This document shows, in pieces, positions 17,411 through 24,885 of a DNA stretch of 34,691 nt. This DNA comes from a bacterium (GTDB lineage: Bacteria > Myxococcota_A > UBA9160 > UBA6930), in contig JAAETT010000581.1 of assembly GCA_024228115.1 (NCBI GenBank), positions 1 to 34,691 on the forward strand. Reading direction: 5' to 3'. The stretch's first letter is position 1. Each line of letters begins with the position of its first letter. Below the pieces are notes generated by a model. It was given only the letters and a program-made list of their open reading frames with translations. It was not told the origin of the DNA and ran no database searches. The translations under genes and the position numbers were made by a program.

Positions 17411-18052
17411 CTCCGGCTCGCACCGTTTCCCGTCGCTGAGCTGCCCGAGGCCGCCGAGCTGCTGGCGCGCGCGTTCCGCGATAATCCCCTGAATCGGGCC
17501 GTGATCGGCGGGGTCGCCGAGCGACGCCTGCGTTGCAATCAGTTGGGGATGGCGGTGCACCTGCCCGTTGCCCACCGCTACGGCGAGATGAGTGGCGCGT
17601 GGTGGGAAGGTCAGCTGGTCGGCGTGTTGGCTTCGGTTCCATCTTTCGGTTGGCCACTTCCCGCGCCTGCCTGGGGAGCACGCCTGCGCCTGGCATTTCG
17701 TCAGGGCTTCCGGGTGGCTTCGCGCTGGGCAGAGGTCTCACGCGCGCTCACAGCGAATCACCCGCTCGGTGGGCACGCGTATCTGTCAACGTTAGGCGTT
17801 GCGCCCGAGGCCCAGGGCCAGGGAATCGGTCGGGCCTTGCTCGCGGCCTGGCTCCAGGAGGTCGATTCGAACGGGAGCTGGGCCTGGTTGGAGACCGACC
17901 GCGAGGAGTGTCTGCCGCTCTATCGCGTTGCCGGCTTCGAGATCCAAGGCGAGATGGAGCTTCATGGGGTGCCCATCGCCCTGATGGAGCGGAGGCCAGC
18001 ATCGGACGAAGGGGGTGCCACCGCAGAAGAATCTGCGAAGCTGTTCGCATAG
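17408..18052 (+). CDS. GNAT-family N-acetyltransferase, apparent CTG start
   Basis: A 214-residue acetyltransferase. The acetyl-CoA motif is LGVAPEAQGQGIGRALLAAW, with the pyrophosphate loop Q-G-Q-G-I-G, followed by LETDREECLPLYRVAGFE (motif B). The first conventional start (GTG 17501) would remove the family-typical N-terminal helix LPEAAELLARAFRDNPLNRAVIGG. The CTG at 17408, next to the MFS stop and behind AGGAGG, restores it. MFS and GNAT are in the same frame, separated only by one TAG. The substrate is unknown; co-location with a permease and a TetR regulator suggests modification plus export of a small molecule, perhaps a toxic amine or antibiotic (inference). The stop overlaps the TetR start by 1 base. 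Confidence 0.8.
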   Translation: MLRLAPFPVAELPEAAELLARAFRDNPLNRAVIGGVAERRLRCNQLGMAVHLPVAHRYGEMSGAWWEGQLVGVLASVPSFGWPLPAPAWGARLRLAFRQGFRVASRWAEVSRALTANHPLGGHAYLSTLGVAPEAQGQGIGRALLAAWLQEVDSNGSWAWLETDREECLPLYRVAGFEIQGEMELHGVPIALMERRPASDEGGATAEESAKLFA

Positions 18053-18732
18053 TGGGAGAACAGGCACCGTTCTCGACGCCGGCAGCCGGCGGGCTCCGCC
18101 CCGACGATGGGCGGCTGCTCCGTGGGCGCCGCAGCCGAGCGCGCATCCGGGAAGCCGCCCGCGGGCTGTTCAGGGAGCGCGGCTTCGACGCGACGACCCT
18201 TCGGGCCATCGCTGCCCGGGCCGGGATGGGCGCGAGTTCCCTGTACCGGCATATCCGCAGCAAAGAGGAGCTGTTGGTCGACGAGCTCCACGAGTTGCAG
18301 ACGGAGGCATGGCACCGTTTTCGAATTCGTGAGAATCGTAGTGAAAAAGCTACGCTAGAACGCTTGGGCAGCTTCCTGGACGTCGAACACAGCCTCCTCG
18401 CCCGGGACCCGGATCTAACGACGATCGCCTTGCGGGCGACGACCCATCCGGAGGCAAGGGTCGCCCGTCACGTGTTGGTGCTCCAGGACAGGACGGTCGG
18501 ACTCCTGGCCGAGATCCTTCAGCAGGGCCGGACCCGCGGCGAGCTGGACCGGGGTGTCGACGTTCTGGCAGCGGCCCGCACCATCGCCCACGCCACGAAT
18601 GGCGCTCGGATCGCCTGGGCCAACGGCCTGCTCGACGCTGACGGCTGCCGGGCCGCCGTCCAGACCGCCGTTCAACTCCTCTTCCAGGGAATCGCCGCGG
18701 ACAAGTCAGGCAACTCCGTCCCCGCTGGTTGA
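18052..18732 (+). CDS. TetR-family transcriptional regulator
   Basis: About 226 residues. The N-terminal helix-turn-helix reads IREAARGLFRERGFDATTLRAIAARAGMGASSLYRHIRSKEELL (in shorter parts: RGFDATTLRAIA and GASSLYRHIRSKEE), the standard TetR pattern; the C-terminal part is a helical ligand-binding domain. The GTG at 18052 overlaps the GNAT stop (TAGTG), so translation is coupled. The gene is last in the purC-MFS-GNAT-TetR chain and probably regulates the transporter and acetyltransferase, though no operator is seen near purC. Its last 27 bases overlap the convergent gamma-carbonic anhydrase gene. Confidence 0.88.
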   Translation: MGEQAPFSTPAAGGLRPDDGRLLRGRRSRARIREAARGLFRERGFDATTLRAIAARAGMGASSLYRHIRSKEELLVDELHELQTEAWHRFRIRENRSEKATLERLGSFLDVEHSLLARDPDLTTIALRATTHPEARVARHVLVLQDRTVGLLAEILQQGRTRGELDRGVDVLAAARTIAHATNGARIAWANGLLDADGCRAAVQTAVQLLFQGIAADKSGNSVPAG

Positions 18733-19260
18733 CTTGTTCTTGCGTTGGAAGGCTTCGAACTCGGGGCCGTCCCAGGCGCGGTGATTTCCGTGCCGGTAGG
18801 CCTCGGCGTTGCGGTGGTAGTTCAAGGCATTCAACCGGTTCTCGGCCGTGTTGTCTCGTTGCTTGATGACCTTGGCCGGGAGACCCGCAACGATCGAGTG
18901 CGGTGGAACCCGGGTTCCTTCCCTGACGACGGCGCCTGGGGCGACGATCGAGCCGCGGCCGATCACGGCACCATCCATGACGACCGCGTTGATGCCGATC
19001 AGGCAATGATCTTCGATCACGGCACCGTGGATCGTTGCGTGGTGGGTTATCGAACAGAAGTCGCCGATGCGGGTGGGATCGTCGTAGCCCACATGGATCA
19101 TCACGAAATCCTGGAGGTTGCTCATGCGGCCGACGACGACCTCCTGGCATTCGGAACGAACGACGCAATGGGGCCAGAGCGATGAGCCCTCACCGACGGT
19201 GATTCGTCCGTAGAGTTCTGCGCTCTCTGCGATCCAGGCCTTGGGGTCGATCGATTGCAT
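18706..19260 (-). CDS. Gamma-carbonic anhydrase family protein
   Basis: A 184-residue left-handed beta-helix protein of hexapeptide repeats, with a C-terminal helix (about 140-184). The zinc ligand set of gamma-carbonic anhydrases can be placed: H56 (FVMIHVG), H73 and H78 (ITHHATIHG), with N48, Q50 and D51 before them (SNLQDF). Family members form trimers with zinc between subunits; many homologues (YrdA, CaiE, PaaY-like) have weak or other activities, so hydration of CO2 is not assured. GAGGAAACC precedes the ATG. The gene starts 7 bases after the TraB-like lipoprotein stop, so the two form an operon. Confidence 0.88.
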   Translation of the reverse strand: MQSIDPKAWIAESAELYGRITVGEGSSLWPHCVVRSECQEVVVGRMSNLQDFVMIHVGYDDPTRIGDFCSITHHATIHGAVIEDHCLIGINAVVMDGAVIGRGSIVAPGAVVREGTRVPPHSIVAGLPAKVIKQRDNTAENRLNALNYHRNAEAYRHGNHRAWDGPEFEAFQRKNKSTSGDGVA

Positions 19261-19267
19261 GGTTTCC

Positions 19268-20188
19268 TCAGGGGGCGGCTCCGGTCCGGGGGATGCGCCT
19301 CACGCGCAAGCCCTTTTCATCGAGAAGGGCGGGGATTCCCTCGGCCCCGAGCATATGGCCAACGCCTAACGTAACGAAATAGCGGCCGGGCTCGTCCAGG
19401 AGGTCGGCGATGCCCGCGGCCATGTTGCGGTTGCGCTCGAGAAACACGCGCTCGTGGAAAGTCTCGAGGTTCGGGTCGTCCGTCTCGGGGATGATCAGGC
19501 GTTCGAGCATCTCGAGATCACCGGCGTTCCAGGCGGCGAATACGTAATCCACGAAATCGCCGGCCCGGTCCTGGGTGGCCAGGGCCTCTTCGAGAAGGTG
19601 GATCTGGGTCTCCATCGGCAGGGCATCGAAGAGGCTGAGCTGGAAGTCCGGGGTTTCGAGCCCGATGGTCGCAGCGCCTTTCGTCATTTCGAGGATCTGC
19701 TGTTCGATGCCGAAGCCTGAGTCCGTGTTGGCGGCGGCAAGGCTGAGGCCGAGGAGCTGGAGCGCGGCGACCCAGGGCTCGAAGATCGCGAAGTTCTCCG
19801 CCGGAAGCCCTTCTTTGGCAAGTCGCTCTTCGAAGGCTTCCCAGGTTTCGGCAGACAGCAGGTTCTCGAGGGTCTGGCCCGCGGGTAGGCGGCCCATCTC
19901 CAGGATCGCGATGGCCATGCTCTCTGGATCCAACGCCCCGGGAGATACCTCGTAGACCAGCAACGAGGCCCCGGAGAGCGCCGCTCGGATCTCAGGATCA
20001 AAATCGAGTTGTTCCCGTCCAACGTGGATGGAGCCCAGCAGATGAGCCACCGCTTCCTCGCTTTCCAGGGGGCGAATCTCCCAGAAGACGAGCTGCCCGC
20101 TATCGACGGCGCCCGACGGCGGCGTTGCGCAGGACGCAAAGAGCGCCACGGCGAGAAGCAGGAGAAACCTGGCGAGAAGCAGGTGCAT
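19268..20188 (-). CDS. TraB/GumN-family lipoprotein
   Basis: A 306-residue exported protein. A hydrophobic signal ends at LFASC, making C20 a probable lipidated cysteine. The mature part shows the TraB/GumN features: LLGSIHVG near residue 50, an acidic helix-rich middle, ERNRNMAAGIADLL and VTLGVGHMLGAEGIPALL near the C-terminus. The fold is related to Tiki-type metalloproteases; the H in GSIH and the later ERN and GxxH segments are the conserved metal-site candidates. The bacterial role is poorly known. ATG 20188 is chosen over TTG 20194 because GAGG lies 6 bases upstream. It is co-transcribed with the gamma-carbonic anhydrase-like gene. Confidence 0.85.
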   Translation of the reverse strand: MHLLLARFLLLLAVALFASCATPPSGAVDSGQLVFWEIRPLESEEAVAHLLGSIHVGREQLDFDPEIRAALSGASLLVYEVSPGALDPESMAIAILEMGRLPAGQTLENLLSAETWEAFEERLAKEGLPAENFAIFEPWVAALQLLGLSLAAANTDSGFGIEQQILEMTKGAATIGLETPDFQLSLFDALPMETQIHLLEEALATQDRAGDFVDYVFAAWNAGDLEMLERLIIPETDDPNLETFHERVFLERNRNMAAGIADLLDEPGRYFVTLGVGHMLGAEGIPALLDEKGLRVRRIPRTGAAP

Positions 20189-20260
20189 GAACAACCTCGA
20201 GGGTGGACTCGGCTAGCATAGGCGGCCGTTGCGGGTGCGACAGCGTTGGAGGATGGCCGG

Positions 20261-21238
20261 TTGCGTGCGGTCGTGGTCGATCGGATGATGGAGCCACATG
20301 AGCTTCGGGTGCTCGAGGCGCCAGAGCCGGGGTTGCAGCCCGGCAGCCTGGGCATCGAGGTCAGAGCTGCTGGCTGCAACTTTTTCGACACGCTGATCTG
20401 CAGGGGCCGCTACCAGGTGAAGCCGCCACTGCCTTTCGTGCCGGGCGGTGAAATCTCAGGGGTCGTTCGTGAGCTCGGCGAAGGCGCCGAGGGCTTCGAA
20501 GTCGGCGATCGGGTCAGCTGCTCGCTCGGCAGCACCGGTGGCTATGCAGAGCGCGCGGTCGTGCCTACGACTCGCGCGTGGAAGATGCCCGACGCCATGA
20601 GCTTCGCCGAGGGAGCGGCGCTGCCCATCGTGTATCCCACCTCCTACGCAGGCCTCGTCTACCGGGCACGGCTCGAGGCGGGCGAAACCCTGCTCGTGCA
20701 CGCCGCAGCGGGAGGCGTCGGGATCGCCGCCGTGCAGATCGGTAGAGCGCTCGGCGCCCGGGTGATCGCGACCGCGGGAGGCGAAGACAAGCTCGCCGTG
20801 GCGCGTGAAGCCGGAGCAGAACTCGCGATCGACTATCGCCAGGGCGATTTTGCCGCCCGCGTGATGGAGGAGACAGGCGGGCACGGCGCCGACGTCATCT
20901 ATGACCCGGTTGGCGGCGAGATCTTCGACCAATCCCTCAAATGCATCGCCTGGAATGGACGTCTGCTGGTGATCGGGTTCGCGTCCGGCACGATCCCGAC
21001 CCCGCGTCTCAATCGGGTTCTCTTGAAGAACATCGCCCTGGTGGGCCTGCATTGGCCCCCCTACTTCGAGAAGGAGCCCGAGCGGGTCGACGAAACCTTC
21101 GGGGCGCTCTTCGCGCTCTATTATCGCGGAGCGATTCGCCCCCCGGTGCATCGCAGCTACCCTTTGGAGCAAGCAGCCGAGGCGCTGGCGGAGCTGGCGA
21201 GCCGGGGTACGACCGGGAAGGTCGTCCTCGAGCCGTAG
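20261..21238 (+). CDS. NADPH:quinone oxidoreductase-like protein (zinc-free MDR)
   Basis: A 325-residue medium-chain dehydrogenase/reductase. The catalytic N-terminal domain lacks the zinc ligands of alcohol dehydrogenases ([27 protein letters not shown]). The Rossmann domain has [27 protein letters not shown], the AAxGGVG pattern of NADPH quinone oxidoreductases. Likely substrates are quinones or activated alkenes such as acyl-CoA derivatives. The TTG at 20261 is chosen because GGAGG lies 8 bases upstream; the upstream TTG at 20246 overlaps that site. It is divergent from the TraB-like gene with 72 bases between starts. Confidence 0.88.
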   Translation: MRAVVVDRMMEPHELRVLEAPEPGLQPGSLGIEVRAAGCNFFDTLICRGRYQVKPPLPFVPGGEISGVVRELGEGAEGFEVGDRVSCSLGSTGGYAERAVVPTTRAWKMPDAMSFAEGAALPIVYPTSYAGLVYRARLEAGETLLVHAAAGGVGIAAVQIGRALGARVIATAGGEDKLAVAREAGAELAIDYRQGDFAARVMEETGGHGADVIYDPVGGEIFDQSLKCIAWNGRLLVIGFASGTIPTPRLNRVLLKNIALVGLHWPPYFEKEPERVDETFGALFALYYRGAIRPPVHRSYPLEQAAEALAELASRGTTGKVVLEP

Positions 21239-21313
21239 CCGTTACCCCAAGCCCGGAATCCCCGCGGGGAGTGCGTTGCGGTCCCCCGCAGAGCCTCCTA
21301 ACCTCCGCCGCTC

Positions 21314-21329
21314 TCGCCCGACCGGGCGA
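21314..21329. promoter_or_regulatory. Inverted repeat ahead of the S14 gene
   Basis: TCGCCCG-AC-CGGGCGA (7-bp arms) lies 18 bases before the rpsN start and just ahead of its ribosome binding site GGAGGG. It could be a repressor site (for example for Zur) or a leader hairpin affecting translation. It does not match a Zur box known to me. Confidence 0.35.
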
Positions 21330-21347
21330 ACGGAGGGATCCTTTCGG

Positions 21348-21653
21348 ATGGCCAAGAAGTCCCAGGTGCTGCGCGATCAGAAGCGCCGCCGGTTGATCAC
21401 CAAATATGCCGAGCGCCGCGCTGAACTGCGCAAGCGGCTGAACGATCCCAACGTCGACGTAGACGAGAAGTACGAGATCCAGGCCGAGTTCGCGAAGATG
21501 CCGCGCAACTCCTGCCCGACCCGGCTCACCCGACGATGTCGGATCAGTGGCCGCTCGAAAGCCGTCTACCGCAAGTTCGGCCTCTCCCGGATCGCGCTCC
21601 GCGAGATGACGCTGCGGGGCGAACTGCCCGGCATGCGGAAATCGAGCTGGTAG
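21348..21653 (+). CDS. rpsN: Ribosomal protein S14, zinc-free long form
   Basis: A 101-residue S14 of the long type. It has the family end [26 protein letters not shown] and [21 protein letters not shown]. It lacks the paired CxxC motifs of the short zinc-binding S14 (only two isolated cysteines), so it does not bind structural zinc. It heads a three-gene cluster with L31 type B and L28, a set known elsewhere as the zinc-sparing paralogues controlled by Zur. Whether this genome also has a zinc-type S14 in its main ribosomal operon cannot be told here. The gap to the L31 start is 2 bases. Confidence 0.93.
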   Translation: MAKKSQVLRDQKRRRLITKYAERRAELRKRLNDPNVDVDEKYEIQAEFAKMPRNSCPTRLTRRCRISGRSKAVYRKFGLSRIALREMTLRGELPGMRKSSW

Positions 21654-21655
21654 CC

Positions 21656-21907
21656 ATGAAGGAAGGGATCCACCCCGACTACCACAAGGTCCTCTTCGTC
21701 GACAACGCGACGGGGAATCAGTGGGTTTCGCGCTCGACGCTCTCCTCGGACAAGACCCAGGAAGTCGACGGCGAAGAGATGCCGGTCATCCGGCTCGAAA
21801 TTTCAGCCGAGAGTCACCCGTTCTGGACCGGCCAGCAGCGCAGCCTGGATGCCGAAGGCCGCGTCGATCGCTTCCGCAAGCGCTACGGCACCAAGGGGAG
21901 CAAGTAG
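21656..21907 (+). CDS. rpmE2: Ribosomal protein L31 type B (zinc-free)
   Basis: An 83-residue L31 of type B. It begins MKEGIHPDYHKVLFVD and contains SRSTLSSDK and SHPFWTGQQ with the C-terminal RVDRFRKRYG. There is no cysteine at all, so the four-cysteine zinc site of type A L31 is absent. Type B L31 replaces the zinc form during zinc starvation in many bacteria. It lies 2 bases after rpsN and 2 bases before rpmB. Confidence 0.93.
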   Translation: MKEGIHPDYHKVLFVDNATGNQWVSRSTLSSDKTQEVDGEEMPVIRLEISAESHPFWTGQQRSLDAEGRVDRFRKRYGTKGSK

Positions 21908-21909
21908 TC

Positions 21910-22191
21910 ATGCCCAAGCGTTGTCAGCTGACGGGTGTTGGCCCCCGGGCCGGACGCAACGTCGCGCACTCCAACGTGAAGACCTGTCGGCGCTTCGACC
22001 CGAACCTCCAGCGCGTTCACCTGCAGAGCGATGCTCTCGGTCGACGCGTTGCCCTGCGCATCACCACCCGCGCCCTGCGCACGGTCCAGAAGCATGGCGG
22101 GCTCGACCCGTACCTTCTGAAGATGGACGATCGCAAGCTCGCTCCGGACGCCGTGCGCTTGAAGCGCAACGTGCAGAAGGCGCTTCGCTAG
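21910..22191 (+). CDS. rpmB: Ribosomal protein L28
   Basis: A 93-residue L28. The N-terminus MPKRCQLTGVGPRAGRNVAHSN and the RRFDPNLQRV segment are typical. The zinc-binding form has CxxC near the start; here only one of those positions is cysteine (CQLTG), so this is the zinc-free version. It is the third gene of the zinc-sparing cluster. L33 (rpmG), often part of such clusters, is absent. No terminator hairpin is seen before the next gene. Confidence 0.92.
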   Translation: MPKRCQLTGVGPRAGRNVAHSNVKTCRRFDPNLQRVHLQSDALGRRVALRITTRALRTVQKHGGLDPYLLKMDDRKLAPDAVRLKRNVQKALR

Positions 22192-22244
22192 CCGGACCCG
22201 GTCGGACTCGGCGCTACCTTCGTGATGCGGGAGGTGGTGGCGAT

Positions 22245-23204
22245 ATGCGGATAGACCCGAAGCTCTTCGCGCCGGAGTCCGTCGATTCCGGAACGCAGCT
22301 GGCCAACGAGGCGATCGAGAAGCTGCTGGCGTCCGTGCCCTCGATCGACACCCGGGACCCGTCCGAAGTTCGAGCGGAACGGGCGAGCGGAAAATCTCCC
22401 ATCGGAGAGCTGGTGAAGCTCGAGCATGCCGAAGTCCGCAGCATTGCGGGACCGGCCGGCGAGATCCCGCTTCGCATCTTGCGACCCGCCGGGGAGGTGC
22501 GAGGAGTGTACCTGCACCTCCACGGGGGTGGCTGGACCCTCGGCGCAGAAGACCAGCAAGACACGATGCTCGACGCGCTCGCCCAGGAGGCGCGCGTGGT
22601 GGTCATGAGTGTTGGCTACCGCCTGGCACCCGAGCATCCCTACCCGTCGGCGCCGGATGATTGTGAGGCGGCGGCGTTGTGGGTGATGGAGAATGCCCGG
22701 GAGTTCGGATCCGAACAGCTGGTGATCGGGGGCGAATCCGCAGGCGCCCACCTCTCGGCCGTCACGTTGTTGCGGCTTCGGGACAAGCATGGCGCCAACC
22801 CGTTTCGCGCCGCCAACCTGGTCTTTGGTGCCTACGATCTGGGTTTCACGCCTAGCGTGCGAAACTGGGGCGAGCGGAACCTCGTCCTCTCGACGCCGAT
22901 CATCGAGTGGTTCACCAGCCACTTCGTGCCCGAGCGAGGCCAACGTCGGGATCCGGACGTATCCCCCCTCTACGCAAGCCTCTCCGGGATGCCACCGGCG
23001 CTATTCAGTGTCGGCACCCTCGATCCGCTGCTAGACGACAGTCTGTTCATGGCGAACCGTTGGGAGAGCGCAGGCTCGGCCGCCGAGCTCGCGATCTATC
23101 CCGGCGGCATCCATGGCTTCAACATGCTGCCGCTGCCGTTGGCCGAGCAGGCCAACGAGCGCTGCCGCCGTTTCGTGGCGGCAGCGCTCGAAGCCGAAGC
23201 CTGA
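22245..23204 (+). CDS. HSL-family alpha/beta-hydrolase esterase (second copy)
   Basis: A 319-residue esterase of the hormone-sensitive-lipase type, paralogous to the one at 12515-13465. HGGGW is at 93-97, the nucleophile S165 is in GGESAG, D260 in GTLDPLLDD and H290 in GGIHGFNML. GESAG rather than GDSAG suggests a different HSL subgroup from the first copy. It starts 53 bases after rpmB behind GAGGTGG, and ends 1 base before the convergent MaoC gene. Substrates are probably short- to medium-chain esters. Confidence 0.88.
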   Translation: MRIDPKLFAPESVDSGTQLANEAIEKLLASVPSIDTRDPSEVRAERASGKSPIGELVKLEHAEVRSIAGPAGEIPLRILRPAGEVRGVYLHLHGGGWTLGAEDQQDTMLDALAQEARVVVMSVGYRLAPEHPYPSAPDDCEAAALWVMENAREFGSEQLVIGGESAGAHLSAVTLLRLRDKHGANPFRAANLVFGAYDLGFTPSVRNWGERNLVLSTPIIEWFTSHFVPERGQRRDPDVSPLYASLSGMPPALFSVGTLDPLLDDSLFMANRWESAGSAAELAIYPGGIHGFNMLPLPLAEQANERCRRFVAAALEAEA

Positions 23205-23205
23205 A

Positions 23206-23625
23206 TCAGCCCTTCAACACGACGATGGCGTTGCCCGGCGTCGTGTTCTTGCCCTTGGCGTTGTTCACGTAGAGGTCGAGCTCGGCAAGCTTCTCGCCGT
23301 TCTCTTCCCATTTGCGCTTCACCGTCCCGCCGAGGGTCATCTCGGCTTCGGGCAGGTCCATGCCGCGGTATTGGCAGGAGAGCTTTCGGATGCGGCCGCC
23401 GTGGTCGAGCCAGTTGGAGACGAGTTCGCCGAGGGCGGCGTACTTGAAACGGCCGTGGATGATGATCGATCCCAGGGCCTTGCTCTGAGGGAAGGCGAAG
23501 TCGTGGTGCAGCGGGTTGAAATCTCCGCCGCCAGCTGCGTACTTCACGAGCTGGGTCACCCCCGGTGCCTTCTTCAGCTCGGGGAGCGCATCGCCTTCTT
23601 TGAAACTGTCGTAGTTGAGAGGCAT
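23206..23625 (-). CDS. MaoC-type hydratase, catalytic subunit
   Basis: A 139-residue single hot-dog protein. The hydratase-2 motif reads YAAGGGDFNPLHHD, with D35 and H40 as the catalytic pair that adds or removes water from an enoyl-/3-hydroxyacyl-CoA or ACP. The following FPQSKALGSIIIHGRF segment is also conserved. It lies 14 bases after a second hot-dog gene that lacks this motif. Such pairs form one functional heterodimer, as in mycobacterial HadA/HadB or steroid-degradation hydratases. The substrate is probably an acyl-CoA intermediate. Confidence 0.87.
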   Translation of the reverse strand: MPLNYDSFKEGDALPELKKAPGVTQLVKYAAGGGDFNPLHHDFAFPQSKALGSIIIHGRFKYAALGELVSNWLDHGGRIRKLSCQYRGMDLPEAEMTLGGTVKRKWEENGEKLAELDLYVNNAKGKNTTPGNAIVVLKG

Positions 23626-23639
23626 GTTCTTCCCCCGGC

Positions 23640-24131
23640 CTAGTAGAAGAGGCCCTGGCCGCGCTGCTTCGCGACGACCGTGCCATCCTGGTTCACGTAG
23701 GTGGTCTCATTCGTGACGATCAGCATCTGGCCGGTCGTCTTGCTCTCACGGATCGTGAGGTCGGAGACCTTCGAGGAGACGCTGAGTGTGTCGCCGGCAC
23801 AGATGTCGGCGAAGTACTCCGTTTCGGTTCCGCCATCGAGCACGTTCTTGAGGCCATGCTTCACGCCGGGCCCGGAGTTCTTTGGCCCGCTGAAGGTATC
23901 GTTGCTCTCGCCGGGGATGAACACCGGCGTGCCGAGGTAGGTAGGCGGGCAGTGCAGGCTGGGATAGCCCGCTGCCTTCGCGGCGGCCTCGTCGAAATAG
24001 ACCCGATCCGTGTAGCCCACGCCGCGGGCGAAGGCACGCACGCTCGTGGTGGTCACTTCATAGGTCCACGGCGGGCTTTCCACGCCTACCGCGGCTTGCA
24101 TCTCATCCGTGATGTCGATCTTCTCGGCCAT
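23640..24131 (-). CDS. MaoC-like N-terminal dehydratase subunit
   Basis: A 163-residue hot-dog protein of the FAS1-type dehydratase/HadA-like domain (VRAFARGVGYTDRVYFDE, YPSLHCPPTYLGTPVF, EYFADICAGDTLSVSSKVSDL). It lacks the D-x-N-P-x-H catalytic motif, so it serves as the substrate-binding partner of the next gene's product. GGAGG precedes the ATG. The nearby acyl-CoA synthetase and quinone oxidoreductase fit a beta-oxidation-like setting, but they are not in one operon with it. Confidence 0.86.
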   Translation of the reverse strand: MAEKIDITDEMQAAVGVESPPWTYEVTTTSVRAFARGVGYTDRVYFDEAAAKAAGYPSLHCPPTYLGTPVFIPGESNDTFSGPKNSGPGVKHGLKNVLDGGTETEYFADICAGDTLSVSSKVSDLTIRESKTTGQMLIVTNETTYVNQDGTVVAKQRGQGLFY

Positions 24132-24201
24132 GGTTCCTCCGTTGCCTTCCGGCAGCCGTCGTGACTGTCCGGATGGGCGCCGGATTCTACCGCAGCCGGA
24201 G

Positions 24202-24766
24202 CTAGCCAGCGGCGGCCAGGACTCCGAGGCCCATGGTGGCCAACACGACGCCGATGGCGAGTTGGGCGATGAACGCCAGAACGCAGACCAGGACGGCCCT
24301 GCCGGTATCCACGTCGAGTGCCTGCCGGACGGCGATCACCCAGGCAATCAACGAGAGAATCGCAGCGGCCAGGACCGCGATCCATCCGAGCAGGGGAATG
24401 ATCCCGAGGACCCGCAGCACCCCAGGAGCCGACGCGAAGCCGAGCGTGCGGAGCAGCTGCGGCAGGTCGGACGAATGGCCCATCATCTGGACGCCCACCA
24501 GCCAGACGACCGCAGCACCGATCACCCAGGCCCGCCAGCAGTACGCCTCCAACCAGGCTCGTCAGTCCGCCGCCGCCGCCCAACGCGCCGATCCCGCCGG
24601 CGACGGCCGAGATCGCCACCACGGCTGCAGCCTGCCCCATGGAGGATTCGTCGTGTTCCACTTCCTCGAAGACCGTGGCGTCGAGCATCAACGCGCCGAT
24701 CACACGCTCCTGGAAGTTTCGCTGGGTCGCCGGGGGACCATCAGGAATCGTCGGGGTCTCGCTCAT
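24202..24766 (-). pseudogene. Yip1-like membrane protein broken by a frameshift
   Basis: Two same-strand frames join into one Yip1-like protein of about 187 residues. From the ATG at 24766 (behind GGAGG) the first frame reads NFQERVIGALMLDATVFEEVEHDESSMGQA and GGLTSLVGGVLLAG, then degenerates. From about 24530 the adjacent frame continues AWVIGAAVVWLVG, then further membrane helices to AAAG at 24202. The span is 565 bases, one more than a multiple of three, as expected for a one-base insertion (or two-base loss) near 24515-24545. Yip1-family proteins have an N-terminal amphipathic part and 4-5 membrane helices; their bacterial function is unknown. It is either a real pseudogene or a sequence error. 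Confidence 0.7.
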
Positions 24767-24885
24767 GGGGCACCTCCTATCCCCTCATCATGGGCGCGTA
24801 GGAAGGCCGTGGCAACTCGTTTCCTGGGAGAGGTCGTCTCCCCGCACCGCGAAGGCCTGATCGGAGGCCCCGCCCCCGTTGCCCG

